From assembly GCF_905480415.1 (NCBI RefSeq), contig NZ_CAJQQI010000060.1:1-46345 (forward strand): a DNA stretch of 46,345 nucleotides, read 5' to 3'. A program made the translations under genes and the position numbers. The notes below the pieces were generated by a model. That model was given only the letters and a program-made list of their open reading frames with translations, was not told the origin of the DNA and did not search any database. Shown here piece after piece: positions 29,576 to 39,988 of this stretch (position 1 is the stretch's first letter; every line of letters starts with the position of its first letter). This stretch comes from an uncultured Algibacter sp. Lineage in GTDB: Bacteria > Bacteroidota > Bacteroidia > Flavobacteriales > Flavobacteriaceae.

Positions 29576-32500
29576 ATGAAATATATTTTACCTTTTCTAC
29601 TATTTCTACTAATTTCCTGTTCTACTAAAGAAGAACAAAAGAAAACCCTATTTGTTTTAAATGATAGTGATAATGGTATGTCATTTGAAAATGCATTGAT
29701 ATACGACGAAGCTTTTAATCCTTATGTATATCGCAATTTTTATAATGGAGGTGGTGTTGCTATAGGAGATGTCAATAATGATGGACTCGAAGATATTTAT
29801 TTTACCGGTAACATGGTTGATAATAAGCTATTTCTGAATAAGGGGAATTGGAAGTTTGAGGATATTACAGCTAAAGCAGGTGTTTCCTGTTCCAATGTTT
29901 GGTCCAGTGGAGCCATATTTGCAGATATAAATGGTGATGGTTTGTTGGATTTATATGTTTGTAAGGCAGGTAAGCCTGGCGGAGAAAATAGGCACAATGA
30001 ACTTTTTATTAATAATGGAGATCTTACATTTACTGAATGTTCTAGACAGTTTGGTTTAGATATTACAGGTTTATCTGTGCATGCGGCATTCTTCGATTAT
30101 GATAAAGATGGAGACCTGGATGCTTATCTTTTAAATAACTCAATAAAATCGATAGGAGCTTTTGATCTTATTAAGGATCAACGATTGATTCCGAATACTT
30201 CCGGAAGTGGTAATAAATTCCTAAGAAATGACTCTGGTAAATTTATCGATATAACCGAAGAGGCTGGGATTTTTTCAAGTAAAATTGGTTTTGGTTTAGG
30301 TATTACTTTAGGTGATTTTAATGATGATAACTGGACTGATATATTTATTTCGAATGATTTTTTTGAAAAAGACTACCTATATATTAATGATAGGAAAGGA
30401 GGGTTTTCTGAACAAATTGAAGAATATTTTCAATCTATATCTATGGGTTCAATGGGAGCGGATTTGGCAGATTTAGACAATGACCTTAAAACGGATTTAA
30501 TGGTTACTGAAATGCTACCAGAAACTGACGAACGCCAAAAAACAAAAACTATTTTTGAGTCTTGGGACAAACATCAATTAGCTGTAAAACAGGGGTATTA
30601 TAATCAATTTTCTAGAAATACTCTTCAAAGAAATTTAGGTAATGGAAACTTTATTGAATTAGGACGCCAAGCCAATGTTTCGGCAACTGAATGGAGTTGG
30701 AGTACACTGTTATTTGATATGGATAATGATGGCTATAAAGATATATTTGTTAGTAATGGTATTTATAAAGATTTGTTAGATCGAGATTACCTTACTTACG
30801 AAGCTAATGATGAAACTATTAGGAGTAGAATAAATAGTAGCGAAAAGGAAGTCATAAAGAAGTTAATCGATGCAATGCCATCGAAAGCTGTTCCTAACGC
30901 TGTTTTCCGTAATTTAGGTGGTTTTAATTTTGAAAATAAAAGTAAAGACTGGGGTTTAGATAAGCCAAGTTTTAGCAATGGGAGCGCATACGTTGATCTT
31001 GACAACGATGGAGACTTAGATATTGTAGTTAATAATGTAAACATGCCTTCTTTTATTTACGAAAACAAAACAGACACACTAAAACATCGAAGTGTCATAC
31101 TAAAATTTGTGCAAAAAGACAAGAATGTTTTTGGTATCGGAACTAAGGCAACAATACAATATGCCAATAATAAAAAGAGCTACGGTGAAAACTATAATTC
31201 TAGAGGGTTTCAAAGTAGTGTTGCAAACGGATTGCATTTTGGTGTTGGTGATTCGGAATATATAGATTCTCTCTTTATTACATGGCCTAATGGAAAAACA
31301 TTGACAATGTCAAATTTAAGAACGAATGAAACGTATTCCATTGAACAACCTAAAGTGCTAGATAGTATTCATGAGGTTAAAGTAAAGAAATTAGAAAAAC
31401 AGATACTTGAAGAGATAAGTCCTTTGTTTGATTTTGCTCATGAAGAAAATAGTTATATCGATTTTAACAAAGAACGCTTGTTAACACAGATGTATAGTAA
31501 TGAAGGCCCTTGTATTGCAGTAGGGGATATTAATAATGATAATAGCATGGATTATTTTGTTGGTGGTGCTAAAAATCAATCTGGTACTTTATTTATTTCA
31601 AGTGCATTTGGTTTTAGTGAAATCACGAAACCATTTATAGATGATATAAATTCTGAAGATACAGATGCTGTTTTTTTTGATGGAGATAATGATGGAGATC
31701 TAGATTTATATGTTTGTCATGGGGGTAGGGCATTTTCTCAATATTCAATTGCTTTAAACGATTCATATTACATTAATAATAATGGAACATTTGAAAAATT
31801 ACCGAAAGCAATATCCTTACCGAAAACAATAAGTTCATCAGTAGTTAAACCAGCCGATTATGATAATGATGGTGATCTAGATTTATTTGTTGGAGAACGT
31901 TATAAAACAAATCTGTATGGAAAGCCATGTTCTGGATATCTATTAGAAAATGATGGAAATGGTAACTTTAAGTATATGAAGAATGATACCATGGAAAATA
32001 TTGGTATGATTAAGAATGCAAGTTGGGTAGACATTAATAACGATGGTTGGCAAGATCTAATAGTTTCTGGAGAATGGATGCCTATTAAAATTTTTATCAA
32101 TGAGAATAGGGAATTAGTTGATAAAACTAATATTTATCAAATGGAAAACACGTGTGGGCTTTGGTCTGCTATGGAAATGATAGATGTTGATCATGATGGG
32201 GACTTAGATATTATAGCCGGAAATAAGGGATTGAATAATTTCTTTGAATCAGATATGAGAATGTATATTTATGATTTCGACAACAATGGTTTTGAAGAGC
32301 AACTTATTTGCAAGAAAAAAGGTGATAAATACTACCCGATAGTAGATAAAGATGAGCTAATTTCACAAATACCATCGTTGAAAAAGAAATTGCTGTACTA
32401 TAAAGATTATGCTCAAGCTAGTATTGAATCTATTTTATCGAAAGAACTTCTCGATCAAGCTTATTTTGTTGACTTAAAAATGTTAAAAAGCACTATATTT

Positions 32501-32842
32501 TTGAATGAAAATAATAAATTTGTTTCGCAAAAGTTACCAAGTGAATTGCAATATTCGCCTATCTATGCGATTACAGCCAATGATATAAATAAAGATGGAA
32601 ATACAGACTTATTTTTCGGAGGCAATCAGTATTTAGTAAAACCAAGGTTTGGTCGATATGATGCCTCTATGGGATGGGTTTTATATGGCTCAAAAGAAGA
32701 AAGCATATCAACATCAAAACCAGTTCCTTTAAATATTAAAGGGCAAATAAGAGGTCTTAACTGGGTAAAACATAATAATATCAAACTATTAATTGCAACT
32801 ATAAATAATGAAAAAACAAGTTTCTATAGTATTAAAGAATAG
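29576..32842 (+). CDS. VCBS/FG-GAP repeat protein with ASPIC/UnbV-like domain, lipoprotein (paralog 1; ORF extends to TTG 29561)
   Basis: Lipobox LLISC; repeated DxDxDGDxD motifs (GDVNNDGLEDIYF, DYDKDGDLDAYL, DLDNDGDLDIVVNN); ASPIC-like SRGFQSSVANGLHFGVG..DSLFITWPNGK. Confidence 0.9.
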   Translation: MKYILPFLLFLLISCSTKEEQKKTLFVLNDSDNGMSFENALIYDEAFNPYVYRNFYNGGGVAIGDVNNDGLEDIYFTGNMVDNKLFLNKGNWKFEDITAKAGVSCSNVWSSGAIFADINGDGLLDLYVCKAGKPGGENRHNELFINNGDLTFTECSRQFGLDITGLSVHAAFFDYDKDGDLDAYLLNNSIKSIGAFDLIKDQRLIPNTSGSGNKFLRNDSGKFIDITEEAGIFSSKIGFGLGITLGDFNDDNWTDIFISNDFFEKDYLYINDRKGGFSEQIEEYFQSISMGSMGADLADLDNDLKTDLMVTEMLPETDERQKTKTIFESWDKHQLAVKQGYYNQFSRNTLQRNLGNGNFIELGRQANVSATEWSWSTLLFDMDNDGYKDIFVSNGIYKDLLDRDYLTYEANDETIRSRINSSEKEVIKKLIDAMPSKAVPNAVFRNLGGFNFENKSKDWGLDKPSFSNGSAYVDLDNDGDLDIVVNNVNMPSFIYENKTDTLKHRSVILKFVQKDKNVFGIGTKATIQYANNKKSYGENYNSRGFQSSVANGLHFGVGDSEYIDSLFITWPNGKTLTMSNLRTNETYSIEQPKVLDSIHEVKVKKLEKQILEEISPLFDFAHEENSYIDFNKERLLTQMYSNEGPCIAVGDINNDNSMDYFVGGAKNQSGTLFISSAFGFSEITKPFIDDINSEDTDAVFFDGDNDGDLDLYVCHGGRAFSQYSIALNDSYYINNNGTFEKLPKAISLPKTISSSVVKPADYDNDGDLDLFVGERYKTNLYGKPCSGYLLENDGNGNFKYMKNDTMENIGMIKNASWVDINNDGWQDLIVSGEWMPIKIFINENRELVDKTNIYQMENTCGLWSAMEMIDVDHDGDLDIIAGNKGLNNFFESDMRMYIYDFDNNGFEEQLICKKKGDKYYPIVDKDELISQIPSLKKKLLYYKDYAQASIESILSKELLDQAYFVDLKMLKSTIFLNENNKFVSQKLPSELQYSPIYAITANDINKDGNTDLFFGGNQYLVKPRFGRYDASMGWVLYGSKEESISTSKPVPLNIKGQIRGLNWVKHNNIKLLIATINNEKTSFYSIKE

Positions 32843-33419
32843 CGTAAAATTTTTGATAATATTTTTTTTATTAATACAGCTGAGCTGTAATAAATCTGAA
32901 TATACTAAGCTTGTAAATAATGAAATGGCGAAAAATATTGTGAATGATTCGCTCATTTTTGGAATGACATTTGGTCAAACAAGAAAATTGTTTTTCGATC
33001 AATGTTGGAAGCTAAACAATCAAAAAATAATCAATCAAGGATCCTCAAATAATTTTGTTGAATATCAATTGCCTAAGAAAAAAGGAGATAGTCTAAATAG
33101 CCCAATTACATTGCTATTTTATGGGATATTTAATAAGGAAAAAATCATGACAGGAATGGATATGAAATTTCGTTATGTAGCTTGGTCACTTTGGAACAAA
33201 TCGTTACAATCAGATAAGTTAGTACCGGTGGTTAAGGATAGTCTAAAAACTTGGTTTCCTGGTAATGATTTTATAGTAATACCAGCTAAGAAAACCAAGG
33301 GAGAAATACATGTTAAAATAGATGGAAATCGACGGATTTTAATAGAACCTATTACAGATAGCAGAACAGTTGATGTTAGAATTGATGATTTAAGGTATGT
33401 GCTTGATAAAATAAACTGA
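32808..33419 (+). CDS. Small orphan lipoprotein of unknown function (203 aa)
   Basis: Signal peptide with lipobox IQLSC; start overlaps the upstream gene by 35 nt, and its stop overlaps the next start (TGATG). Confidence 0.75.
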   Translation: MKKQVSIVLKNSVKFLIIFFLLIQLSCNKSEYTKLVNNEMAKNIVNDSLIFGMTFGQTRKLFFDQCWKLNNQKIINQGSSNNFVEYQLPKKKGDSLNSPITLLFYGIFNKEKIMTGMDMKFRYVAWSLWNKSLQSDKLVPVVKDSLKTWFPGNDFIVIPAKKTKGEIHVKIDGNRRILIEPITDSRTVDVRIDDLRYVLDKIN

Positions 33420-36400
33420 TGAAAGGAAAATTGATGAATTACGTTAAATTAATAGCAGTCTTATTACCGTTTTTTATGGTTTCCTGTAAAAAACATAATG
33501 AGCCTACCATAAAAAATTTCGAATTATTAGACAAATCAATTACGGGTATTGACTTTTCAAATGACCTATCATACGATAATGATTTTAACGTATATAAGTA
33601 CCGCAATTTTTACAATGGTGGAGGTGTCTCAGTTGGCGATGTAAACAATGATAATTTATTAGATATATATTTTACATCTAACCAAAATCAGAACAAACTA
33701 TTTCTCAACAAAGGTGATTTTAAATTTATAGATATTACTGATACGGCTGGTGTAAGTGGTGAGAAACCATGGTCAACTGGTGTTACAATGGTTGATATTA
33801 ATGGAGATGGACTTTTAGATATTTATGTATGTAATTCTGGTGATTTAAAAGGAGAGAACAAACAGAATGAGCTCTTTATTAATAATGGAGATTTAACTTT
33901 CACCGAAAAGGCAGAAGAATATAACTTAGGAGATAAAGGATTCTCAACACATGCTTCATTTTTTGATTTTGATAAAGATGGTGATTTAGATGTTTATATC
34001 TTGAATAATTCTTATCAAGCCATTGGGAGTTTTGATTTACGGAGAAATGAAAGACCAAATAGAGATTTACTAGGTGGTGATAAATTAATGGAGAATGTAG
34101 ATGGGAAATTTATAGATGTTAGTGAAAAAGCAGGTATTTATGGCAGTGTTGTTGGTTTTGGTCTGGGAGTTACAATAGGAGATATAAATAATGATGGCTG
34201 GGAAGATATTTATGTTTCTAATGATTTTTTCGAAAGAGACTATTTATATATCAATAATCATAATGGCACATTTTCAGAGAAATTTGAAGATCAAATAACG
34301 GCTACAAGTGGCGCTTCTATGGGTGCCGATATGGCAGATATAAATAATGACGGCTATAATGATATTTTTGTCACGGAGATGCTACCGTCTGATTATGAGC
34401 GTTTAAAGACAGTTACGACTTTTGAAGATTGGAATAAGTATCAACTAAAAGTGAATAATGGATACTACCATCAATTTACAAGAAATACATTTCAATTAAA
34501 TAACAAGAATAATTCTTTCAGTGAGATTGGAAGGTTAAGTGGAGTAGAAGCTTCGGATTGGAGTTGGGGAGCTTTGATTTTTGATATGGATAATGATGGT
34601 TTAAAAGATCTTTTTATTTCAAATGGTATCTATAGAGATTTAACCAATCAAGATTATCTTCAATACATATCGAATGAAGAAGTTTCAAAGTCAATGATGA
34701 TAAATAATGTAGTTGATTACGCTAAACTCATTGAAATCATTCCTTCAAATAAAATAAAAAATCACGCCTACCAAAACTTGGGAGGTTTGAAGTTTAAAGA
34801 TTACAAAGAATCAGGTTTGCAAACCGAAAGTTTTTCAAATGGCGCTGCATACGCCGATTTAGATAATGATGGCGATTTAGATTTAGTTGTAAATAATCTA
34901 AACATGAATGCTTTTGTTTATAAGAACTCCACCACGGAGAATAAAAACAAACCTTATTTAAAGTTTATTCTTAAAGGAGAAAATTTAAATACACAAGCCA
35001 TCGGTTCGAAAATTGAAATTATTTCAAATAAGCAATCGATAGAAAACCAACCAACAAGAGGGTTTCAATCGAGTGTAGATCCTCGGCCTAATTTTGGTTT
35101 AACATCAAATGACCCTGTGACTGTTAAAGTTACATGGCCTTCAGGTAAAACAACTGCTTTAAGCAATGTACAACCAAATCAAACCATCACACTTTCAGAA
35201 AGCGATGCGCTACTTACAGAAGTAATCGATGAAGTTAATCAACATGCCTTATTTAAAAAAAATCACGAAATTTTGAATTTTGTGCACAAAGAAAATAATT
35301 TTATTGATTTTAATCGAGATAGGTTATTACATCATATGTGCAGTACTGAAGGGCCAAAAATGTCAATGGCAGATATTAATAATGACGGAAAGCAAGATTT
35401 ATTTATTGGAGGCTCAAAAGGGTCATCAGCAACCATCTTACATGGTAAAGACAGTGGTTTTGTGATTGATAAAACAAAAGATTTTCAAAAAAACATCAAT
35501 TCTGAAGATATGGCGAGCCTTTTCTTTGACGCAGATAATGATAATGATTTAGATCTATATGTTTGTAGTGGCGGCGTAGAATTTTCACAATATTCATCTG
35601 ATTTTTTAGATAGACTTTATCTCAACGATGGTAAAGGCAATTTTACCCTTTCAGACCAAAGATTGCCTGTAAAAGGATCAATGCATAGTACATCAACGGT
35701 AATATCTTCAGATATAGATAATGATGGCGATTTAGATTTGTTTGTTGGTGAGCGCGTTGTGCCTTTAAAGTATGGGGTCAAGTGTTCTGGTTTTATCTTA
35801 GAGAATGATGGTAATGGAAACTTTACGGATGTTACTGAAACTAAGGCGAACAATTTAAAAAATATTGGTATGATTACCGATGCGATATTTAATGATTTGG
35901 ATGCAGATGGAGATGATGATTTGTTAATTGTAGGAGAGTTTATGGGTATTGAAATCTTTATTAACCAAGGCGGGATTTTTACTAGAAGAGAGGAAGGTCA
36001 AGTAAAAGACTTAAAAGGGTGGTGGAACACGATACATAAAGTTGATTTAGACAATGATGGTGATTTTGATTTTATTGTTGGAAACCATGGATTAAATAGT
36101 AGATTCAGAGCAAGTCCTGAAAAGCCAATTACACTCTTTTCAAGCGATTTTGATAAAAATGGTTTTATAGATCCGGTTTTGGCTTTTAGAGCATCTAATG
36201 GAAAAGATTATCCTTATGCCTTACGCCATAATTTAATTGATCAAATGAAAGGGTTAAAGAAAAAATTTCCAAATTATGAATCCTTTAAAGACGCTAGTAT
36301 GGATGTCATTTTTGCTAAAAATGATTTAGACGTTTCTAATCAATTAAAAGTAACAATATTATCCTCGATAGTTTTAATAAATAAAGGAAATTTAGAATTT

Positions 36401-36706
36401 GATGTCTTAGAACTTCCAATCGAAGCACAATTTTCTTCTATTTATGCAATTAATACAGACGATTTTGATAAGGATGGAGATCAAGATATTGTTCTAGGAG
36501 GTAACTTATTTAATGTAAAACCAGAAGTAGGGAGATATGATGCCTCATATGGCGTTTATTTAGAAAATAAAGGTAATATGAAGTTTAAAAGCCATAAGAA
36601 TGGTAATGGATTTTTCCTTAAAGGAGAGGTTCGTGATATCATAGTGCATGAACAAAAGCTCATCGTTGCTAGAAATAGTGATTCGTTAGCAATATTCAAA
36701 TATTAA
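33419..36706 (+). CDS. VCBS/FG-GAP repeat protein with ASPIC/UnbV-like domain, lipoprotein (paralog 2)
   Basis: Lipobox MVSC; YRNFYNGGGVSVGDVNNDNLLDIYF, DFDKDGDLDVYILNN, TRGFQSSVDPRPNFGL..VKVTWPSGK. Confidence 0.9.
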   Translation: MKGKLMNYVKLIAVLLPFFMVSCKKHNEPTIKNFELLDKSITGIDFSNDLSYDNDFNVYKYRNFYNGGGVSVGDVNNDNLLDIYFTSNQNQNKLFLNKGDFKFIDITDTAGVSGEKPWSTGVTMVDINGDGLLDIYVCNSGDLKGENKQNELFINNGDLTFTEKAEEYNLGDKGFSTHASFFDFDKDGDLDVYILNNSYQAIGSFDLRRNERPNRDLLGGDKLMENVDGKFIDVSEKAGIYGSVVGFGLGVTIGDINNDGWEDIYVSNDFFERDYLYINNHNGTFSEKFEDQITATSGASMGADMADINNDGYNDIFVTEMLPSDYERLKTVTTFEDWNKYQLKVNNGYYHQFTRNTFQLNNKNNSFSEIGRLSGVEASDWSWGALIFDMDNDGLKDLFISNGIYRDLTNQDYLQYISNEEVSKSMMINNVVDYAKLIEIIPSNKIKNHAYQNLGGLKFKDYKESGLQTESFSNGAAYADLDNDGDLDLVVNNLNMNAFVYKNSTTENKNKPYLKFILKGENLNTQAIGSKIEIISNKQSIENQPTRGFQSSVDPRPNFGLTSNDPVTVKVTWPSGKTTALSNVQPNQTITLSESDALLTEVIDEVNQHALFKKNHEILNFVHKENNFIDFNRDRLLHHMCSTEGPKMSMADINNDGKQDLFIGGSKGSSATILHGKDSGFVIDKTKDFQKNINSEDMASLFFDADNDNDLDLYVCSGGVEFSQYSSDFLDRLYLNDGKGNFTLSDQRLPVKGSMHSTSTVISSDIDNDGDLDLFVGERVVPLKYGVKCSGFILENDGNGNFTDVTETKANNLKNIGMITDAIFNDLDADGDDDLLIVGEFMGIEIFINQGGIFTRREEGQVKDLKGWWNTIHKVDLDNDGDFDFIVGNHGLNSRFRASPEKPITLFSSDFDKNGFIDPVLAFRASNGKDYPYALRHNLIDQMKGLKKKFPNYESFKDASMDVIFAKNDLDVSNQLKVTILSSIVLINKGNLEFDVLELPIEAQFSSIYAINTDDFDKDGDQDIVLGGNLFNVKPEVGRYDASYGVYLENKGNMKFKSHKNGNGFFLKGEVRDIIVHEQKLIVARNSDSLAIFKY

Positions 36707-36709
36707 GAA

Positions 36710-39700
36710 ATGAAACATGTAATAAAATTTGTAATTGTAGCGCTAGTATTTTTTTCGGGCTGTAAAGAGAAAAAAGAGATTAATGTAAAACGAGCTGCTA
36801 TATTTTTTGATGAAGTTCCTTCAGAATTAAGTGGGATTGATTTTTCAAATAACTTATTCCATAGCGATGACTTGAATATTATGGAGTACCTATACTATTA
36901 CAATGGAGGAGGTGTCGCCATAGGAGATATTAATAATGATGGGCTTGACGATATTTACTTATCCGCTAATCAAAAGTCTGACAAGTTGTACCTCAATTTA
37001 GGAAACCTAAAGTTTAAAGATATTACGGAAGAAGCAGGAATACAGATGGATTCTACATGGTCATCAGGTGTAACAATGGAAGATGTTAATAATGATGGGT
37101 TTTTAGATATTTATGTGTCAAAAGTTGGAAATTATAAAGTTCTAAAAGCACACAATTTATTATATATTAATAAAGGAGATAATTCGTTTACAGAATCTTC
37201 TAAAGTTTATGGAATAGATTTTTCAGGTCTATCGACACAAGCTTCCTTTTTTGATTATGATAACGATGGTGATATGGATATGTACTTAATGAATCACTCC
37301 GTTCACACACCTAGAAGTTATGGAAGTATAGATAGACGTAAAATTAAAGATTCACTTTCAGGAGATAAGTTATATGAAAATAGATTAGATCAAAATCAAA
37401 TAAAATTTGTTGATGTTACCGAAGCTTCTGGGATATACAGTAGCGCCCTTGGTTATGGATTAGCTTTAACAACTTCTGACGTAAATAATGATGGTTTAAT
37501 TGATATTTATGTAGGTAATGACTTTCATGAAAATGATTATTTATATATCAATCAAGGAAATAAAACTTTTAAAGAATCTGGAGTAGATTATTTGAGCCAT
37601 ACTTCCAGGTTTACCATGGGACTTGATATTGCCGATATTAATAATGATCAACAGTTGGATATTTTTTCACTAGACATGATGCCATTTGATCATGAGATAT
37701 TTTTAAAATCGGGCGGTGAAGATTCAGATAAGGTGAGTCAAATCAAGGAAAACTTTGGTTTTAGAAAGCAATACGCTAGAAATACATTACAGTTAAATCA
37801 GCAAAATAAAGCGTTTACTGATATCGCATTAATGACGAATACATACGCGACAGATTGGAGTTGGTCGGCTTTGATTCAAGATTATGACAATGATGGCCAT
37901 AACGATATTTATGTCACCAATGGTATTTATAAAAGGCCGAATGATCTTGATTATATTAATTATTTAAGTAATGTCAACTTTTCAAAATATAACCAATCAC
38001 AACAAAACGACTTAGAAGAAAGTATCATTAAACAAATACCAACGATTAAAATTCCAAATGTAGTATTTCGAAATAAAGGGGACTTAGAATTCGAGATGCT
38101 TACGGATAAAGCCGGCTCTAACCCATCTTACTCGAATGGTTCAGCGTATAGTGATTTAGATAATGATGGTGATTTAGATATAGTGGTCAACACAATCAAT
38201 CAAACAGCTTTATTATTAGAGAATAAAAGTACAGATACAATAAACAACAATTATATATCCTTCACTCTAAAAGGTGATAGTATTTATAAAAATACGACTG
38301 GTGCAAAGCTATATATATATGCAGATAATATGGTAAAATATAATGAGCTAAATGTAACAAGAGGCTTTCAGTCGTCATCAACACATAAGATTCATTTTGG
38401 CATTGGAAAAACACAAAAGATTGATAGTGTAAAAGTCCAATGGCTAGATGGAACGTTTCAAATTATAAAAGGAGTATCGGTTAATCAACATCATGTTCTT
38501 ACAAGAGACAACTCTGCACAAAAGTCAATAAAATTGACCGTAAGCGATGATAAAAATTTTTTTAGAACTTTTCCATTTTCCCATCTTGAGAACAATTATG
38601 TAGATTACGAAAAAGAACCATTAATGCCTGAGAAACTATCAACAGAAGGGCCAGCACTTGTAAAAGCTGATTTTAATGGTGATGGGTTAGAAGATATTTT
38701 TATAGGCGGGGCAAAACATCAATCATCTGAACTTTTTCTAAGAAAAGGTGATGGAACATATTTTAATAAAAGAGAGAATGATTTCAATAAAGATGTTATT
38801 TATGAAGATGTCGATGTTACAGCATTTGATTTAGAAAAAGATGGTGACCTCGATTTATATGTTATGAGTGGGGGTAATGAAAGTGTGGAAGGTGATCCGT
38901 ATTTAGAAGATCGTGTTTATATAAATGATGGCAATGCCAATTTTCGTCGTTTAATTGCTCCACTCATTAAAACGAATGGCGGTAGTGTTTCTTCTGGAGA
39001 TTTTGATGGCGATGGTTTTGATGATTTGTTTATAGGTAATAGATCAATGTCTAGAGGCTATGGTTTATCTCCATATAGTTTTATTTTAAAAAATAGTGGT
39101 AAAGGAAGTTTTGAAATTGTTAAGAAAGTAAGATTGGGTATGGTGACAGACAGTCAATGGACAGATCTTAATAATGATAAAAAATTAGAATTAGTGGTAG
39201 TAGGCGACTATATGCCCATAACAGTATATAGTTATCAACGAGATTCAACATTTGTAAATGACACAAAGAAATATGGATTAGATCAAACGCAAGGTATGTG
39301 GAACAGTGTTTTGGTAGCAGATATTGATGGTAATGGAGAAAAAGATATTATAGCTGGTAATGCTGGTTTGAACTTTAAATTTAAGGCATCTAAAGAACGA
39401 CCTGTAAAAATTTATATTGATGATTTTGATGATAATGGACAGGTTGACCCTATTATTTTTTACGATTTTTTTGGTAATAATGTGCCATTCGCATCAAAAA
39501 ATAAGTTAATGGATCAAATGCCCTCACTAAAGAAGAAATTTTTAAGCTATTCAAAATTTTCAAAGATTGCGAGTATTGAAGACCTCACAGGTAAGCCTGA
39601 GAAAGACATTCTTGAAATAAAAAAAATAGTTGAATTGCGATCCATGATGTATATGAATGTCGGTAACAAAACACAAGAAATACCATTACCAAATCAAGCT

Positions 39701-39976
39701 CAAATGAGTAGTATTGAGGATGTATTATTGGATACAACTGATAATAAGCAGCGAATTATTTTTGTTGGTAATTATTTAGATTATACTGCAGAACTTGGTG
39801 AAAGTAATGGGAATTCTGGTGGGGTCATTTCATTTTCTAATAAATTTGATTCTTACCATGATTTACCTTTACCAAGAAATTTAAATGCCAGAAAAATTAT
39901 CAAAATAAGCGAAAATGAATTTTTAGTTGTTGCAAATAATGACAAAACGTATATTTTCACCCTTACTAACGATTAA
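36710..39976 (+). CDS. VCBS/FG-GAP repeat protein with ASPIC/UnbV-like domain, lipoprotein (paralog 3)
   Basis: Lipobox FSGC; YYYNGGGVAIGDINNDGLDDIYL, DYDNDGDMDMYLMNHS, TRGFQSSSTHKIHFGIG..VKVQWLDG. Confidence 0.9.
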   Translation: MKHVIKFVIVALVFFSGCKEKKEINVKRAAIFFDEVPSELSGIDFSNNLFHSDDLNIMEYLYYYNGGGVAIGDINNDGLDDIYLSANQKSDKLYLNLGNLKFKDITEEAGIQMDSTWSSGVTMEDVNNDGFLDIYVSKVGNYKVLKAHNLLYINKGDNSFTESSKVYGIDFSGLSTQASFFDYDNDGDMDMYLMNHSVHTPRSYGSIDRRKIKDSLSGDKLYENRLDQNQIKFVDVTEASGIYSSALGYGLALTTSDVNNDGLIDIYVGNDFHENDYLYINQGNKTFKESGVDYLSHTSRFTMGLDIADINNDQQLDIFSLDMMPFDHEIFLKSGGEDSDKVSQIKENFGFRKQYARNTLQLNQQNKAFTDIALMTNTYATDWSWSALIQDYDNDGHNDIYVTNGIYKRPNDLDYINYLSNVNFSKYNQSQQNDLEESIIKQIPTIKIPNVVFRNKGDLEFEMLTDKAGSNPSYSNGSAYSDLDNDGDLDIVVNTINQTALLLENKSTDTINNNYISFTLKGDSIYKNTTGAKLYIYADNMVKYNELNVTRGFQSSSTHKIHFGIGKTQKIDSVKVQWLDGTFQIIKGVSVNQHHVLTRDNSAQKSIKLTVSDDKNFFRTFPFSHLENNYVDYEKEPLMPEKLSTEGPALVKADFNGDGLEDIFIGGAKHQSSELFLRKGDGTYFNKRENDFNKDVIYEDVDVTAFDLEKDGDLDLYVMSGGNESVEGDPYLEDRVYINDGNANFRRLIAPLIKTNGGSVSSGDFDGDGFDDLFIGNRSMSRGYGLSPYSFILKNSGKGSFEIVKKVRLGMVTDSQWTDLNNDKKLELVVVGDYMPITVYSYQRDSTFVNDTKKYGLDQTQGMWNSVLVADIDGNGEKDIIAGNAGLNFKFKASKERPVKIYIDDFDDNGQVDPIIFYDFFGNNVPFASKNKLMDQMPSLKKKFLSYSKFSKIASIEDLTGKPEKDILEIKKIVELRSMMYMNVGNKTQEIPLPNQAQMSSIEDVLLDTTDNKQRIIFVGNYLDYTAELGESNGNSGGVISFSNKFDSYHDLPLPRNLNARKIIKISENEFLVVANNDKTYIFTLTND

Positions 39977-39988
39977 AGTATTAAACAG

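Noticed and set aside
29576-39976. Idea that the giant VCBS genes are integrin-like secreted adhesins or RNA-binding proteins (common automatic annotation)
   Set aside because: Each has a lipobox and sits in the SusCD operon; no T9SS C-terminal domain or RNA-binding motif is visible.
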